Part shown: piece by piece, positions 55,381 to 64,000 of the stretch | Layout: every line of letters starts with the position of its first letter | Position numbering within the stretch: position 1 is the stretch's first letter | Assembly: GCA_949825065.1 (NCBI GenBank) | Contig: OX463845.1 | Location: 25,274,728-25,338,727 of the forward strand | DNA from: Odontocerum albicorne | Taxonomy: Eukaryota > Arthropoda > Insecta > Trichoptera > Odontoceridae | Reading direction: 5' to 3' | DNA length: 64,000 bases | Program-made: the position numbers and the translations under genes | The notes under the pieces: model-generated | The model's database searches: none | What the model was told of the DNA's origin: nothing | What the model saw: only the letters and a program-made list of their open reading frames with translations

Positions 55381-56229
55381 TTTTCTCGTTACACACACAG
55401 TAGGCACATACCACCAAGGTCCCAAAGCTTCTGACTTAAACTTTTAGCCTTAGTGGTATCTAAAAGGATAGTATTGAAAATATATCAACATCAAAATATT
55501 ATCGAGCCCAAGAGAAGTAAACAAGGATAAAATCAGTTGCAAGACATACCTCACCATGATTGGATGTAAGGGGTGTGGCGTTTAATTTAGCTCAAATTAA
55601 GTGATAAGAGAGAAGTGATCAAGACGCGTACAATAAATTTATATAAACTTTAAAATGTGTGAATCTGATATCCTGTTTTATGGGTCACACGAACTGTCGA
55701 TTTTTTTCCGAATAATATTGCAATAACTCCGGGTAAAACTTTGAAATCGCTGAAATGTTGCCTTTAAAGGATGTTTTCAGTTAAATAATTTTTTTTTCTG
55801 AATATGAACTTACATTATTAGTATAATTTTTTTAAATTTAGATTAATACTGGTTTCCGGGTTGGTTTCATTTGTAAACTTTAATTGCACATCTGTTTGTA
55901 TTGCAATTTATAAACCGTCCTACATATATTTTATGAGCGTGGTGGAGTGATAAAAATACTAAATACATAATTTGGCTGGTTAATCTACGCGTTCGTCTTG
56001 CAACTTTGGCATCAAAAACTAAGGTCATATATTATGTGTCTAATCTGTTCATTAGCAGAAATTCAACAATAATAAAATACGCGCACAGGAGTTATTCATC
56101 TACAGAATAGCATATACAAATATAATTGTTTGAAAGTGTTATATCCATCTTGGTCGTAACGGTGCGAACATGAGTGATGATATCACGTGACGGATTTAAA
56201 ATAAAAAATTAAGAGCGATGCATACATAG
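55381..56229. other. unassigned AT-rich DNA
   Basis: No feature recognised beyond a weak SINE-head-like scrap at about 55975-56020. Confidence 0.35.
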
Positions 56230-56415
56230 ACACACAAATACCAACCAGCCATTTCCCTGTCGGGGTAGGTAGAAAGGACAGAGCGCCAGCCTTTCCTGTC
56301 TTGAAACCCATCCATCGTCTCTTCTACATCCATACACCTTCTCATACAACCCCACGATTTCTCTAACTTTTTATATTTCAGCCCATATATTCCAGTGCAC
56401 GCATTTTAATAACAT
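56230..56415 (-). mobile_element. LINE family A, 3' coding fragment
   Basis: Reverse-complement C-terminus (CCAGCCATTTCCCTGTCGGG at 56246) followed by CCATACACCTTCTCATACAA and decayed upstream sequence. It runs into the 48-base duplication. Confidence 0.55.
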
Positions 56416-56417
56416 TT

Positions 56418-56513
56418 GTCGGCCGGCTTCTTTTAATATGTTTACAGGTCATACTTATGTACAATGTCGGCCGGCTTCTTTTAATATGTTTACAGGTCAT
56501 ACTTATGTACAAT
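56418..56513. repeat. exact 48-base tandem duplication
   Basis: GTCGGCCGGCTTCTTTTAAT opens both copies (56418-56465 and 56466-56513); they are identical. Confidence 0.95.
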
Positions 56514-56531
56514 TAATAATTCTCTCAGAAG

Positions 56532-56614
56532 CATGTTGTTTATAGTTAAGACATTAACGTTGTGGAGGTTTCAAGACATTGTAATTTATTTTATCTAGAT
56601 AAAACCAATTACAG
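56532..56614 (-). mobile_element. Penelope-like 3' tail, 83 bases, with 10-base TSD
   Basis: Reverse complement matches 17520-17582 (TTACAATGTCTT, CCTCCACAACGTTAATG, TATAAACAACAT). CTCTCAGAAG is duplicated exactly at 56522-56531 and 56615-56624. A severely 5'-truncated insertion of the family that made the 17333 foldback. Confidence 0.7.
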
Positions 56615-56624
56615 CTCTCAGAAG

Positions 56625-59267
56625 TTGTTAAAAAATGGATTTTACAAGTTTGAACACTCAATACCTTTTTTAATTCAATTTACCACTCCAGGTATTATAA
56701 TTTGACGAAATACATGCGATATAGTATATCTAAGAGAATTTGGAAGTTTTATAATATTTACCTAAGAATCTACAAGTTCTATTCGGTTCCCCAGATATTT
56801 TTATATAGTGTTAGAAGTTCAATCTCGAGTTTCTGTAACGTTATGTCATTTCTGACGTAATCTTTTAGGTTTCATTCTACACTTTCTCTGAAATACCTCA
56901 GTACTGTCACCATATTTTTTTGCATCTAAAATTGATCGATATTGCTTAGTGCGAGACCGATTTAAATGTGCTGTTTCTTTTTGTTGAGTTTTACTCCTAT
57001 ACTTTTACTGACCAACACCATGTTACTCACCACACTAACTTATATTCTGTTCTCAATGACTTGAAGTCAACTTTTAAGTCACTCAGCAGTTGCTTCAAAC
57101 AGCAACTTAAAAATATTACATCACTCTTCAATGACGAAATGTGTTTCTCCCTAGTTCCTATTTCCTTGTCTTTTCCATATTCGTTCTCCTTTCCAAGTAT
57201 ATGGTAACCTTCATAAATATTTGGTTTATTTATTGGATGCTTTATGAATCATTAAGTTTTTTCCATTTTGAAAATAATAATGTCCTTATATCCAGCTATC
57301 GGCACTATTCTTAGTAATTTGTCTTATTGGTTAGAAGAAATTACCACATGATAATAAACTCATTTTTATATAATACAGTGTATAAATAAATATACGAGTA
57401 GATATCTTAAAATAAACGATTTTAAAAATTAAATTCCGACATTCTGCGCGTTTCTGTAAAACTTAAGATTTGATTCTACATTTTTTCTTAAAAAAACTTA
57501 ATTGCATCAAGTAAAAAGCAAAGGAAGTTAGAAAAGACTAAAACACGGCAGCACGAATAAAATGCAATTGCATTACCGCGACGTGTCACGTGAGCTCACC
57601 CAGGACGTGCATTCACTTCGTGTATTTGCCGATGCACTTTGCACGAGGGTCATATAGAATAACAAAGTTAAGTGCAATTCTACCTCTGATGACACGGTTT
57701 CTTTATTGCGAATTCACTCATCGAATCTTATTTATTTTATTCAAAAATATTCTGAAATTGTTTTCTTATATCTTCTTATTTTGTTTTCTATAAATAATAT
57801 TTTCGTGGTATTATTGGGGATTTAATATCACTTCGATTATGTGGGTAAATAATTCACCTTCTCAAGAGGATTGTAACACTTGCTCCAAACATCCGTTTTT
57901 ACAAGTCTTCATCTACTGCGCAGAAATTTTTCTAGGGAAGATATCGTTAACCATCCGATCGATTTTTTTTCAGGATCTAGGCGTAATATTTAGAAAGCAT
58001 TAGGAGGAAGAATCATATGTAGCAAAGAAAACAAAATGAAAAAAGTTAAATAAAGAAGCCAATTTAATGATACTTCTGGGGGTAAATATCTCGATTTATT
58101 GAAAAAAACTAGCTCATTCGTTGCACAAGAGGTACAAAAAAGCAATACGTTTTTTTATAATTGTATGAAATGATGCAATACTCATATGTTCGCAAATATT
58201 TTTTTTTAATTCGTTTTTAAATCTACCGACGTATTCTCAAGATTTCCTAGAGTACATAAGTTTCGCTAACGTGGAAGTGCTTGCGCATGTGTATGTGAAC
58301 CCAGAACTGCTTAAAGCTGCGAAGGTTTCTAAGTTGCAGTATCTCAGTCACATAATGAAGAGCATATGACACATTATTACACGACTGATCATCAAGTGAA
58401 AAAATAAAAGGTTGTTCTGGGCTGTAGTAAGTAGGATAAGGATTGTCATGATGATGACCAACCTTTGATAAGATCCACCTCGAGAAGAAGCAGTACAATA
58501 CCAACTGAAGAAAACTTCCTTTTGAATTAATATATAAATAAACTTCACTTACTAAAGTCAGATAAACTACTGTCTGAAAATGAAATCAAACCTGAGTAGG
58601 ATAATAAGGTCACTATCATCAGACGCGCACAATGACGCCCGAAGTGTTTTGCCAGATTTATTTTACTTTGAAAGCATTTTGAATATTTTTATTTAAGTAA
58701 TTTTATTGCCATTCCCCTAAAAAGTTGTCTTTTTTATTCTCGAAGGATCAACTGGAATTACTGTGAAATAAAGTAAAAGGATATAAAAGCAGAATGTTCT
58801 GATTTATTCCATGTACTTTCCTGTTCCTTTCTTCCCATTTACATTTATCTTCCTCTAATTCCTTTGAATCATTGCTCTAGTAGTTCAAGTCTTCCCCCTC
58901 CTTGACTGAAATTTTCAAATTTGAACAGACATGAACATTTGAAAGAGCAGAAGTTGAAAGGAATTTAACATTTATCTATCGAGAAAATCAATCTATATAT
59001 TTTAGAAAAATTTACTTTCTTCTGAAAGAAACACAGATTCTGACTTAATTTCTAATGCAGATTTTTTACATTGATTTATTATAAAATACATAATTCAATT
59101 TCAATTTATTTTTTCAAAAACAAATAAAAACAGTATTGAACTGTACAAAAAAACGCATATGCAAGGAAAACGGGCGATAACGATAAATAAATCTACTTAT
59201 AAAATTATTTGTTTTTTAAGTAGTGTTTTAAAATATATTGAAATTAGTAAAACAATATAATAATTCA
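56625..59267. other. unassigned AT-rich DNA with one SINE tail scrap
   Basis: A SINE family 1 tail fragment (ATTGGTTAGAAGAAATTACC) lies at about 57318-57392. Open frames of 62-85 codons at 56968, 57590 and 58247 carry no recognised motif. Confidence 0.4.
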
Positions 59268-59360
59268 TTTCCAGTAAGATACCTAACTTCCATCCCGGGG
59301 TTTACGAGTTCAATTCACCAATTTTTTTCTAAAAATATTCATGTCTGATTTTAATTTAAG

Positions 59361-59555
59361 ATGGTAAGACGTCTCTCTTCCGAGCCGAGGATTATAGGTA
59401 CGATTGTTGTTTGTGCCCATTTTTTATTAAAAAGGTTTCCAGTATGGTTTTCATTAAAACCCTCTATAACATGTTTATTGTTGGTTGGAAGAGATTACCA
59501 CGTGGCAATATGCCTGCCAGGCTATACAGTACATAAATGAAGTGTTATAATAAAC
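59361..59555 (+). mobile_element. SINE family 1 in a local cluster
   Basis: Starts inside the head (GATGGTAAGACGTCTCTCTT), then GGTTTCCAGTATGGTTTTCA, ACCACGTGGCAATATGCCTG and a decayed tail. A further head scrap precedes it at about 59268-59345. Confidence 0.8.
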
Positions 59556-59581
59556 AAATATTTTCTCCTTGGTTGAAAGAG

Positions 59582-59733
59582 ATGGGATTCCAGTCTGGTT
59601 TTCACTTAGGGTCCATCAAAACCGCTTTCTGGTTGGTGGGAAGAGATTGCCACATGGACAGGTTAAAAAAAAATATTGTAACATGGCACTAAGCCTGCTT
59701 GGTTTTACAGTATAAACATTTTATACAGAACAA
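59582..59733 (+). mobile_element. SINE family 1, 5'-truncated with insertion
   Basis: Begins at GGGATTCCAGTCTGGTTTTC. A 20-base A-rich insertion separates CCACATGG from a second ACATGGCACTAAGCC, i.e. a small internal duplication. Decayed tail. Confidence 0.7.
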
Positions 59734-60392
59734 TAAAATTTCATATTTGCTTTATTTTGAGCTTTTTTTATGACACTGGCGTTTGTTTGTTTAAGTTATT
59801 TCTAATAATATTAAAGGTTAATACAATTTTAAACGATTCGATTTTTCTGTATTTATAATACACTATTCGGTGCATAAGAAGAAAAAAACTGCAACTACTA
59901 TATATTATATATGGTATGACAAGGAGTCCCACACATTTCACGCGGATATCTGCTGTTACCACTTTTATATCTTTTATTATACACTTTTATTGTCCGCCAC
60001 CATTATGACATTTGCATATTGGACATAAAACAACTCTGCCCACAACAATTCGTCCCTTTCACTCCTTTTCTTTCAATTCGAGGATTTGTTTTTTTTTATT
60101 TCTGTGTGTGTCGTGGTATAACACCAACCGAGAAAACAAATAAATATTTTGATTGAAAATATATTTTATGACCGGGATGACAAATTGAACAACCACGACT
60201 CAATTAAAGTCTAGTTATTTAAGGAACAAGACTTTTATTCATGCTAAACTACTTTATTTTATCTTCAACAATGAGAGGAGGGAAAAAATGTTTGAAGCAA
60301 TACAAATAATTTTCCCATAGTTTAATAATACCAAACTTACCTTCCGTGGCCAACTTGAAAAACAACTGAATCCTCTCGTATTAGTTGATAAA
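59734..60392. other. unassigned AT-rich DNA
   Basis: No feature recognised. Confidence 0.4.
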
Positions 60393-60616
60393 ATAATCTC
60401 CGTGACCTAGTTGCTAAAACGCTTCTCTATCCACCCAGGGGTTGCGGGCTCGATTTCTGTCGATATCTATTTAAAAAAAAAGAAGTGCATCGGTCTAGCT
60501 TTCACTTTAGACTTTTTTTACATCTTTCTGGTTGGTTTGAAGAAATTTTCACATGGAAATAAATCCGCCACGTTATTTTGTGTACAAAAAAAGTGTACTG
60601 CAATAATGTAATACAA
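60393..60616 (+). mobile_element. SINE family 1, short form
   Basis: Head ATAATCTCCGTGACCTAGTT, GGGGTTGCGGGCTCGATTTC (B box near 60443), body CTTTCTGGTTGGTTTGAAG and tail GTACAAAAAAAGTGTACTGC. Confidence 0.85.
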
Positions 60617-61170
60617 GTACGCTAAAATCCATTTTTTTTAATACAATAGCCATATCACAAAAAAAAAATAATGAAAACATGTTATTAATGAACACTTAGG
60701 TTAATTTAAGAATGAAATGTTTCAAACGTTTAAAAATACGCAAATACAAGATTAACAGGCTTACTTCAGAAAACGAGTTTTTTATTTATTATAATTTAAG
60801 ACAACCGGATTTTGGATGTCATAAAGAAATGTATTAAAGGAAGTAAACTGAATAAATGTACTTTTAAATTCTTAGAAATTTAAAAAATATTTATCACATT
60901 GAAAGCCATATTTATCGCTTTTATTTTTCCTTCAACATACTATACATATAAGATCTGTGTCAGCTAGTTGGAAATACTTGCAGTTTAAATGTATAACGTG
61001 CATAGTCTGTAAAAAAATCCTTCTTCATAGGTATGCATATTCTTTGCATTCTTCCTCAACTATTCTACTTATGATTCTTCAGATTTTGAAGCTACGTATT
61101 ATGTTCATCAGTTGAAAAAAAGATTCAAATGCTATGAGATATAATTAGGCTTTTCGAAGCAATAACTATG
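60617..61170. other. unassigned AT-rich DNA
   Basis: No feature recognised. Confidence 0.4.
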
Positions 61171-61172
61171 TA

Positions 61173-61339
61173 CAGTACCCGGTGGTAAGTAATACACATC
61201 GTTTGTAGAGCGTCGTCTCTGTCATTCATACACGTGTTCCGTCGCGATTTGTCAGTCGTTACCGGACCGGACTGTTAGCGCATCGTGCGACAGAAACGAC
61301 GCTCTACAAACAATGTGTATTACTTAACGCCGGGTTCTG
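61173..61339. mobile_element. Tc1/mariner-type MITE, 167 bases
   Basis: Terminal inverted repeats of about 50 bases: CAGTACCCGGTGGTAAGTAA at the left and, inward from the right, CAGAACCCGGCGTTAAGTAA. Few mismatches and a short unique centre. TA duplicated at 61171-61172 and 61340-61341. No coding capacity; the TIRs do not match those of the mariner at 19580, so another transposase must have moved it. Confidence 0.85.
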
Positions 61340-61412
61340 TAGGTTAGGATGTTACAAAATTCAACGGCTCTAACGTTCAAACAAAAAATAAACATAAAGA
61401 AAACTTGTACAT

Positions 61413-61467
61413 CGCTATTTAAAAAGCAGACTCTTCTTAAGGGCGCTCTAACGAACCCATTATTATT
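61413..61467 (-). mobile_element. SINE family 1 module 2 fragment
   Basis: TAAAAAGCAGACTCTTCTTA then AGGGCGCTCTAACG is the end of module 2; the rest is missing. Confidence 0.6.
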
Positions 61468-62364
61468 GATATATTAAAGATATTACAAACACTAAGTTGA
61501 GTGTAAGGCTAAGAGAGTCTTAACTCTGGCCATTAGATTAGGTAGACTCCTGGATCTGGATATGTTTAGTAAACATATATGGCAAGAAAACCTCTGGAAG
61601 TTTACAAGGAGAAAACAAACTAAAAATAAATCTTTGTAGATACAGGATGTAATAGTGATGCCTTCGGTTTAAGGTGAAGTGTAGTGTATATGTGCAATGT
61701 TAATATTACAATGTTATCGACTAAAACCAATACAAAATACTATAAATATATTGGGATTTCGTATACAGCTTCAGGAATACCATAATAATAAGAATATATT
61801 AAATCACAATTAACTTTATAAATATTAATAGAGAAGAACAAATCACGTCTGAGAGCTATATTAGTGACTGAGCGTATAAATACAAAGGCAAAATTTTACA
61901 TTTGCTTACGTGACATTTTGTTTAATTAACTAATTAATTTCATTCAACGTATTGATTGAATACACATAGTTATAGAACTCGTAATAACAGCGATAAATCT
62001 ATTAAATTGACTGGCACTCCGAAGCTTCTGTCCTGCTAAGGAATTAATCGTCCATTTGGGAGGCACGCGGATAGTGATTCGCATAACAAAGGGGTTGATT
62101 TATATGATTGTCTAAATAAGTAAAGCACACGAAACGTTATCACCTGGTTTAAGGGTTAACGTGGATGATTGGCACACATGATCGATTTCCTACATAAATT
62201 TTCTGAAGTGTATACTGATAAAGTTTGCCAATTTTCTTAATGTTTCATTTGACATGTTCTGTATAGAACATATTTACGTCTTATTTGATATGTTCATAAA
62301 AAATTTACAACCAAAGATATAATGGCAAAATGGGGAATACTACGAGTACATGATAAATCTTTCT
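61468..62364. other. unassigned AT-rich DNA
   Basis: No feature recognised. Confidence 0.4.
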
Positions 62365-62518
62365 GAATCTGCGTTGAAGAGCAGTCCATACGTCACTTCC
62401 TCCTGTGTGCCCGTTGTCTTGCGTCGAAGAGGACTTGATTCGTGGAACGCCCAGTACTGTCCAGATAGAAGAATTCTGGGCGGAAATTATTTAAGGTCTT
62501 TGATACGATAAGAACAAT
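62365..62518 (+). pseudogene. LINE C-terminal domain fragment after RNase H
   Basis: Plus strand: V-E-E-Q-S-I-R-H-F-L-L-C-A-R-C-L-A-S-K-R, stop, R-P-V-L-S-R, stop, K-N-S-G-R-K-L-F-K-V. The order E-x-x-x-H-F-L-x-C-x, a basic cluster and a leucine-rich end is that of the region C-terminal to RNase H in jockey/R1-type LINEs. Two stops. Unrelated to the RTE that follows. Confidence 0.6.
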
Positions 62519-62655
62519 TATGTTCATGTAATTGATATCTTTATGAATTGCGTTTTTCCATAACTATGAGTATTTGAAAGTATTATTTTTATATTCACTG
62601 TTTTATTTTTTTCTCTACTTTTTTTATGTTGTTCAGCATAAAGCGTTAATTTTTT

Positions 62656-62690
62656 TGATGACCTCGGTTGCCTATTTGGAAAGACTCTTA
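62656..62690 (+). mobile_element. SINE family 1 head stub at LINE 5' junction
   Basis: GATGACCTCGGTTGCCTATT and a few following bases match the SINE head, and the RTE coding sequence begins immediately after. Confidence 0.5.
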
Positions 62691-64000
62691 TTCTCCATAA
62701 GAAAGGCGATCAAGAGGATCTTAAGAACTACCGTCCAATTAGCATACTACCTACCCTATAATTTTTTTTTACCAAGATCTTAACTAACCGACTCTCGAGT
62801 ACTTTTGACACGAACCAACCACGAGAACAGGCGGGGTTCAGTATCATGGATCATATTCAGGTGCTGCGGGAAATAATAGAACGATGTGAGGAATACGAAC
62901 TCCCTCTGTACCTAGCCTTTGTGGACTACGAAAAGGCATTTGACTCAGTCAAAAAAGTTGCCATACTAGAAGCTCTAAAGACACAAGGTATTGATAGAGC
63001 ATACATTAAGTTGTTCAATAACATCTATAAGGATGCAAAAGCAAAAATACATATCCACAAATCCTCGGAAACCTTCCGAATCGGTAAGGGAATTCGTCAA
63101 GGAGACACTATTTCCCCAACATTATTCACAGCTACACTTGAATACATATTTAAAAAACTAGAATGGAAAAATAAAGGCCTGGTGATTGATGGAAAATACC
63201 TGAGCCATTTGAGATTTGCTGACGACATCGTTATATTCTCACAAAACCCGAATGATCTTCAGCACCAACTGCAAGAATTGGCAGAGGTCAGCAAAGGAGT
63301 TGGTTTAAAAATGAATATTTCAAAAACCAAATATATGATGAACGGCTTTGCTACCCCAAAACCAATAAACGTAGATGGAAAGCCGCTAGAACTTGCCCAG
63401 GAATACGAGATTTCCAAAGAAGTCAACTTATTTCCTTTGTAGGTGGCATATCGGAGGAAATAGCACGAAGAACAAAACTAGCGTGGAGCTCATTTGGACG
63501 TTTGAACAACATCTTCAAAAGTAATCTCCCAATATCCTTGAAGCGAAGGGTTTACAACCAGTGCATTCTTCCATTATTTACGTATGGCTGCGAGACATGG
63601 ACGCTCACAGTAAAGAACACACAAAAGCTCCAGACCGCACAAAGGGGCATGAAGAGATGCATGTTGGGATATAATAAAAGAGACCGTAAATGAAACACCT
63701 GGATTCGCAATATAACAAAGGTAGAAGACGTTATAAAGGTGTGCAAAAGAATGAAGTGGCAATGGATCGGACACGTAGTCAGAATGCCAGACTCCCGATG
63801 GACATCCAAAATAATCCAATGGTACCCAATAGACATAAAGATGCCCAGAAGAAGACCGAAGGTACGCTGGATAGATGAAATCAGGAAGCATGGCAGCATC
63901 ACATGGTATCAACGAGCAAAAAACCGAACTATTTGGAGTCAGCTTGGGGAGACATTCATCCAGCAGTGGATCGACCCTGGTTGACAATGATGATGATGAT
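62690..64000 (+). mobile_element. 5'-truncated RTE-type LINE reaching the window edge
   Basis: Coding sequence starts at about 62693 inside the RT domain, so the endonuclease is lost. It ends with a TGA at 63982-63984 followed by a tail of ATG/TGA triplets (63987-64000), the short-repeat 3' end usual for RTE elements. The tail may continue beyond the window. Damage is light: one stop, one short in-frame deletion, one frameshift and one further stop. Confidence 0.88.
62693..63984 (+). pseudogene. RTE-type reverse transcriptase and C-terminus
   Basis: Reverse transcribes element RNA at a nicked target. Domain order: K-G-D-Q-E-D-L-K-N-Y-R-P-I-S (62693 on, RT motif 1). An in-frame TAA lies near 62758. 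Next are Q-P-R-E-Q-A-G-F, D-Y-E-K-A-F-D-S-V (first catalytic Asp, about 62925-62955), G-I-R-Q-G-D-T-I-S-P (about 63090) and F-A-D-D-I-V-I-F (catalytic Asp pair, about 63215-63240). A frameshift around 63420-63430 leads to I-S-F-V-G-G-I-S-E-E-I (about 63430-63462), then Y-G-C-E-T-W-T-L. R-D-R-K is followed by TGA at 63691-63693 where family members usually have CGA. Past it the frame continues with M-K-W-Q-W-I-G-H-V-V-R-M and ends F-I-Q-Q-W-I-D-P-G. All catalytic residues are kept. Confidence 0.9.

Noticed and set aside
63552..63987. Minus-strand frames of 116 and 137 codons
   Set aside because: Antisense to the RTE coding end, whose plus-strand motifs are unambiguous.

Overview
The window is AT-rich eukaryotic genomic DNA (about two thirds A+T by eye), almost certainly from an arthropod and probably an insect. 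The evidence is the transposon fauna: a mariner element of insect type, RTE-, CR1- and jockey-like LINEs with insect-style C-termini, tRNA-derived SINEs, hAT elements and Penelope-like fragments. A hemipteran host is a guess I cannot test. I found no host gene, functional tRNA, rRNA, operon or CRISPR array. Reading frames longer than 60 codons are nearly all transposon remnants, repeat shadows or chance frames.

Layout. 1-19.5 kb: intergenic DNA with one abundant tRNA-derived SINE family (short and long forms), scattered LINE 3' ends, a second tRNA-type SINE (9.6 kb), a degenerate minisatellite (13.6 kb), a hAT MITE interrupted by a Penelope-derived foldback (17.1-17.8 kb) and two near-perfect hairpins (18.1-18.3 kb). 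19.58-20.90 kb: a full-length mariner with TA duplication, TIRs and a transposase broken by two frameshifts. 21-26 kb: LINE scraps and a Penelope GIY-YIG fragment. 26.10-27.13 kb: an internally deleted hAT element with a perfect 8-bp target duplication and an open 193-codon transposase C-terminus. 29-36 kb: LINE reverse transcriptase remnants, one ending in a C2H2 zinc finger. 40.5 kb: a 356-bp hAT MITE. 42.7-44.2 kb: two satellite arrays (8 exact 34-bp units; nine 68-bp units). 44.3-46.3 kb: 3' half of a jockey/CR1-like LINE with a gag-like piece inverted-repeat-joined to it. 46-61 kb: more SINE and LINE fragments, an 83-bp Penelope tail and a Tc1/mariner-type MITE (61.17 kb). 62.4-64.0 kb: a LINE C-terminal scrap and an RTE-type LINE reaching its ATG-repeat tail exactly at the window edge.

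These parts do not form a pathway. They are a layered record of insertions: autonomous families (LINEs, mariner, hAT, Penelope) with the non-autonomous families (SINEs, MITEs) that probably used their enzymes. The most unusual observations are the Penelope tail foldback with hammerhead-like boxes nested in a hAT MITE, the two-module SINE with a second B-box-like motif, the palindromic gag/RT junction, the pair of long hairpins, and the over-represented octamer TACTCGTA.
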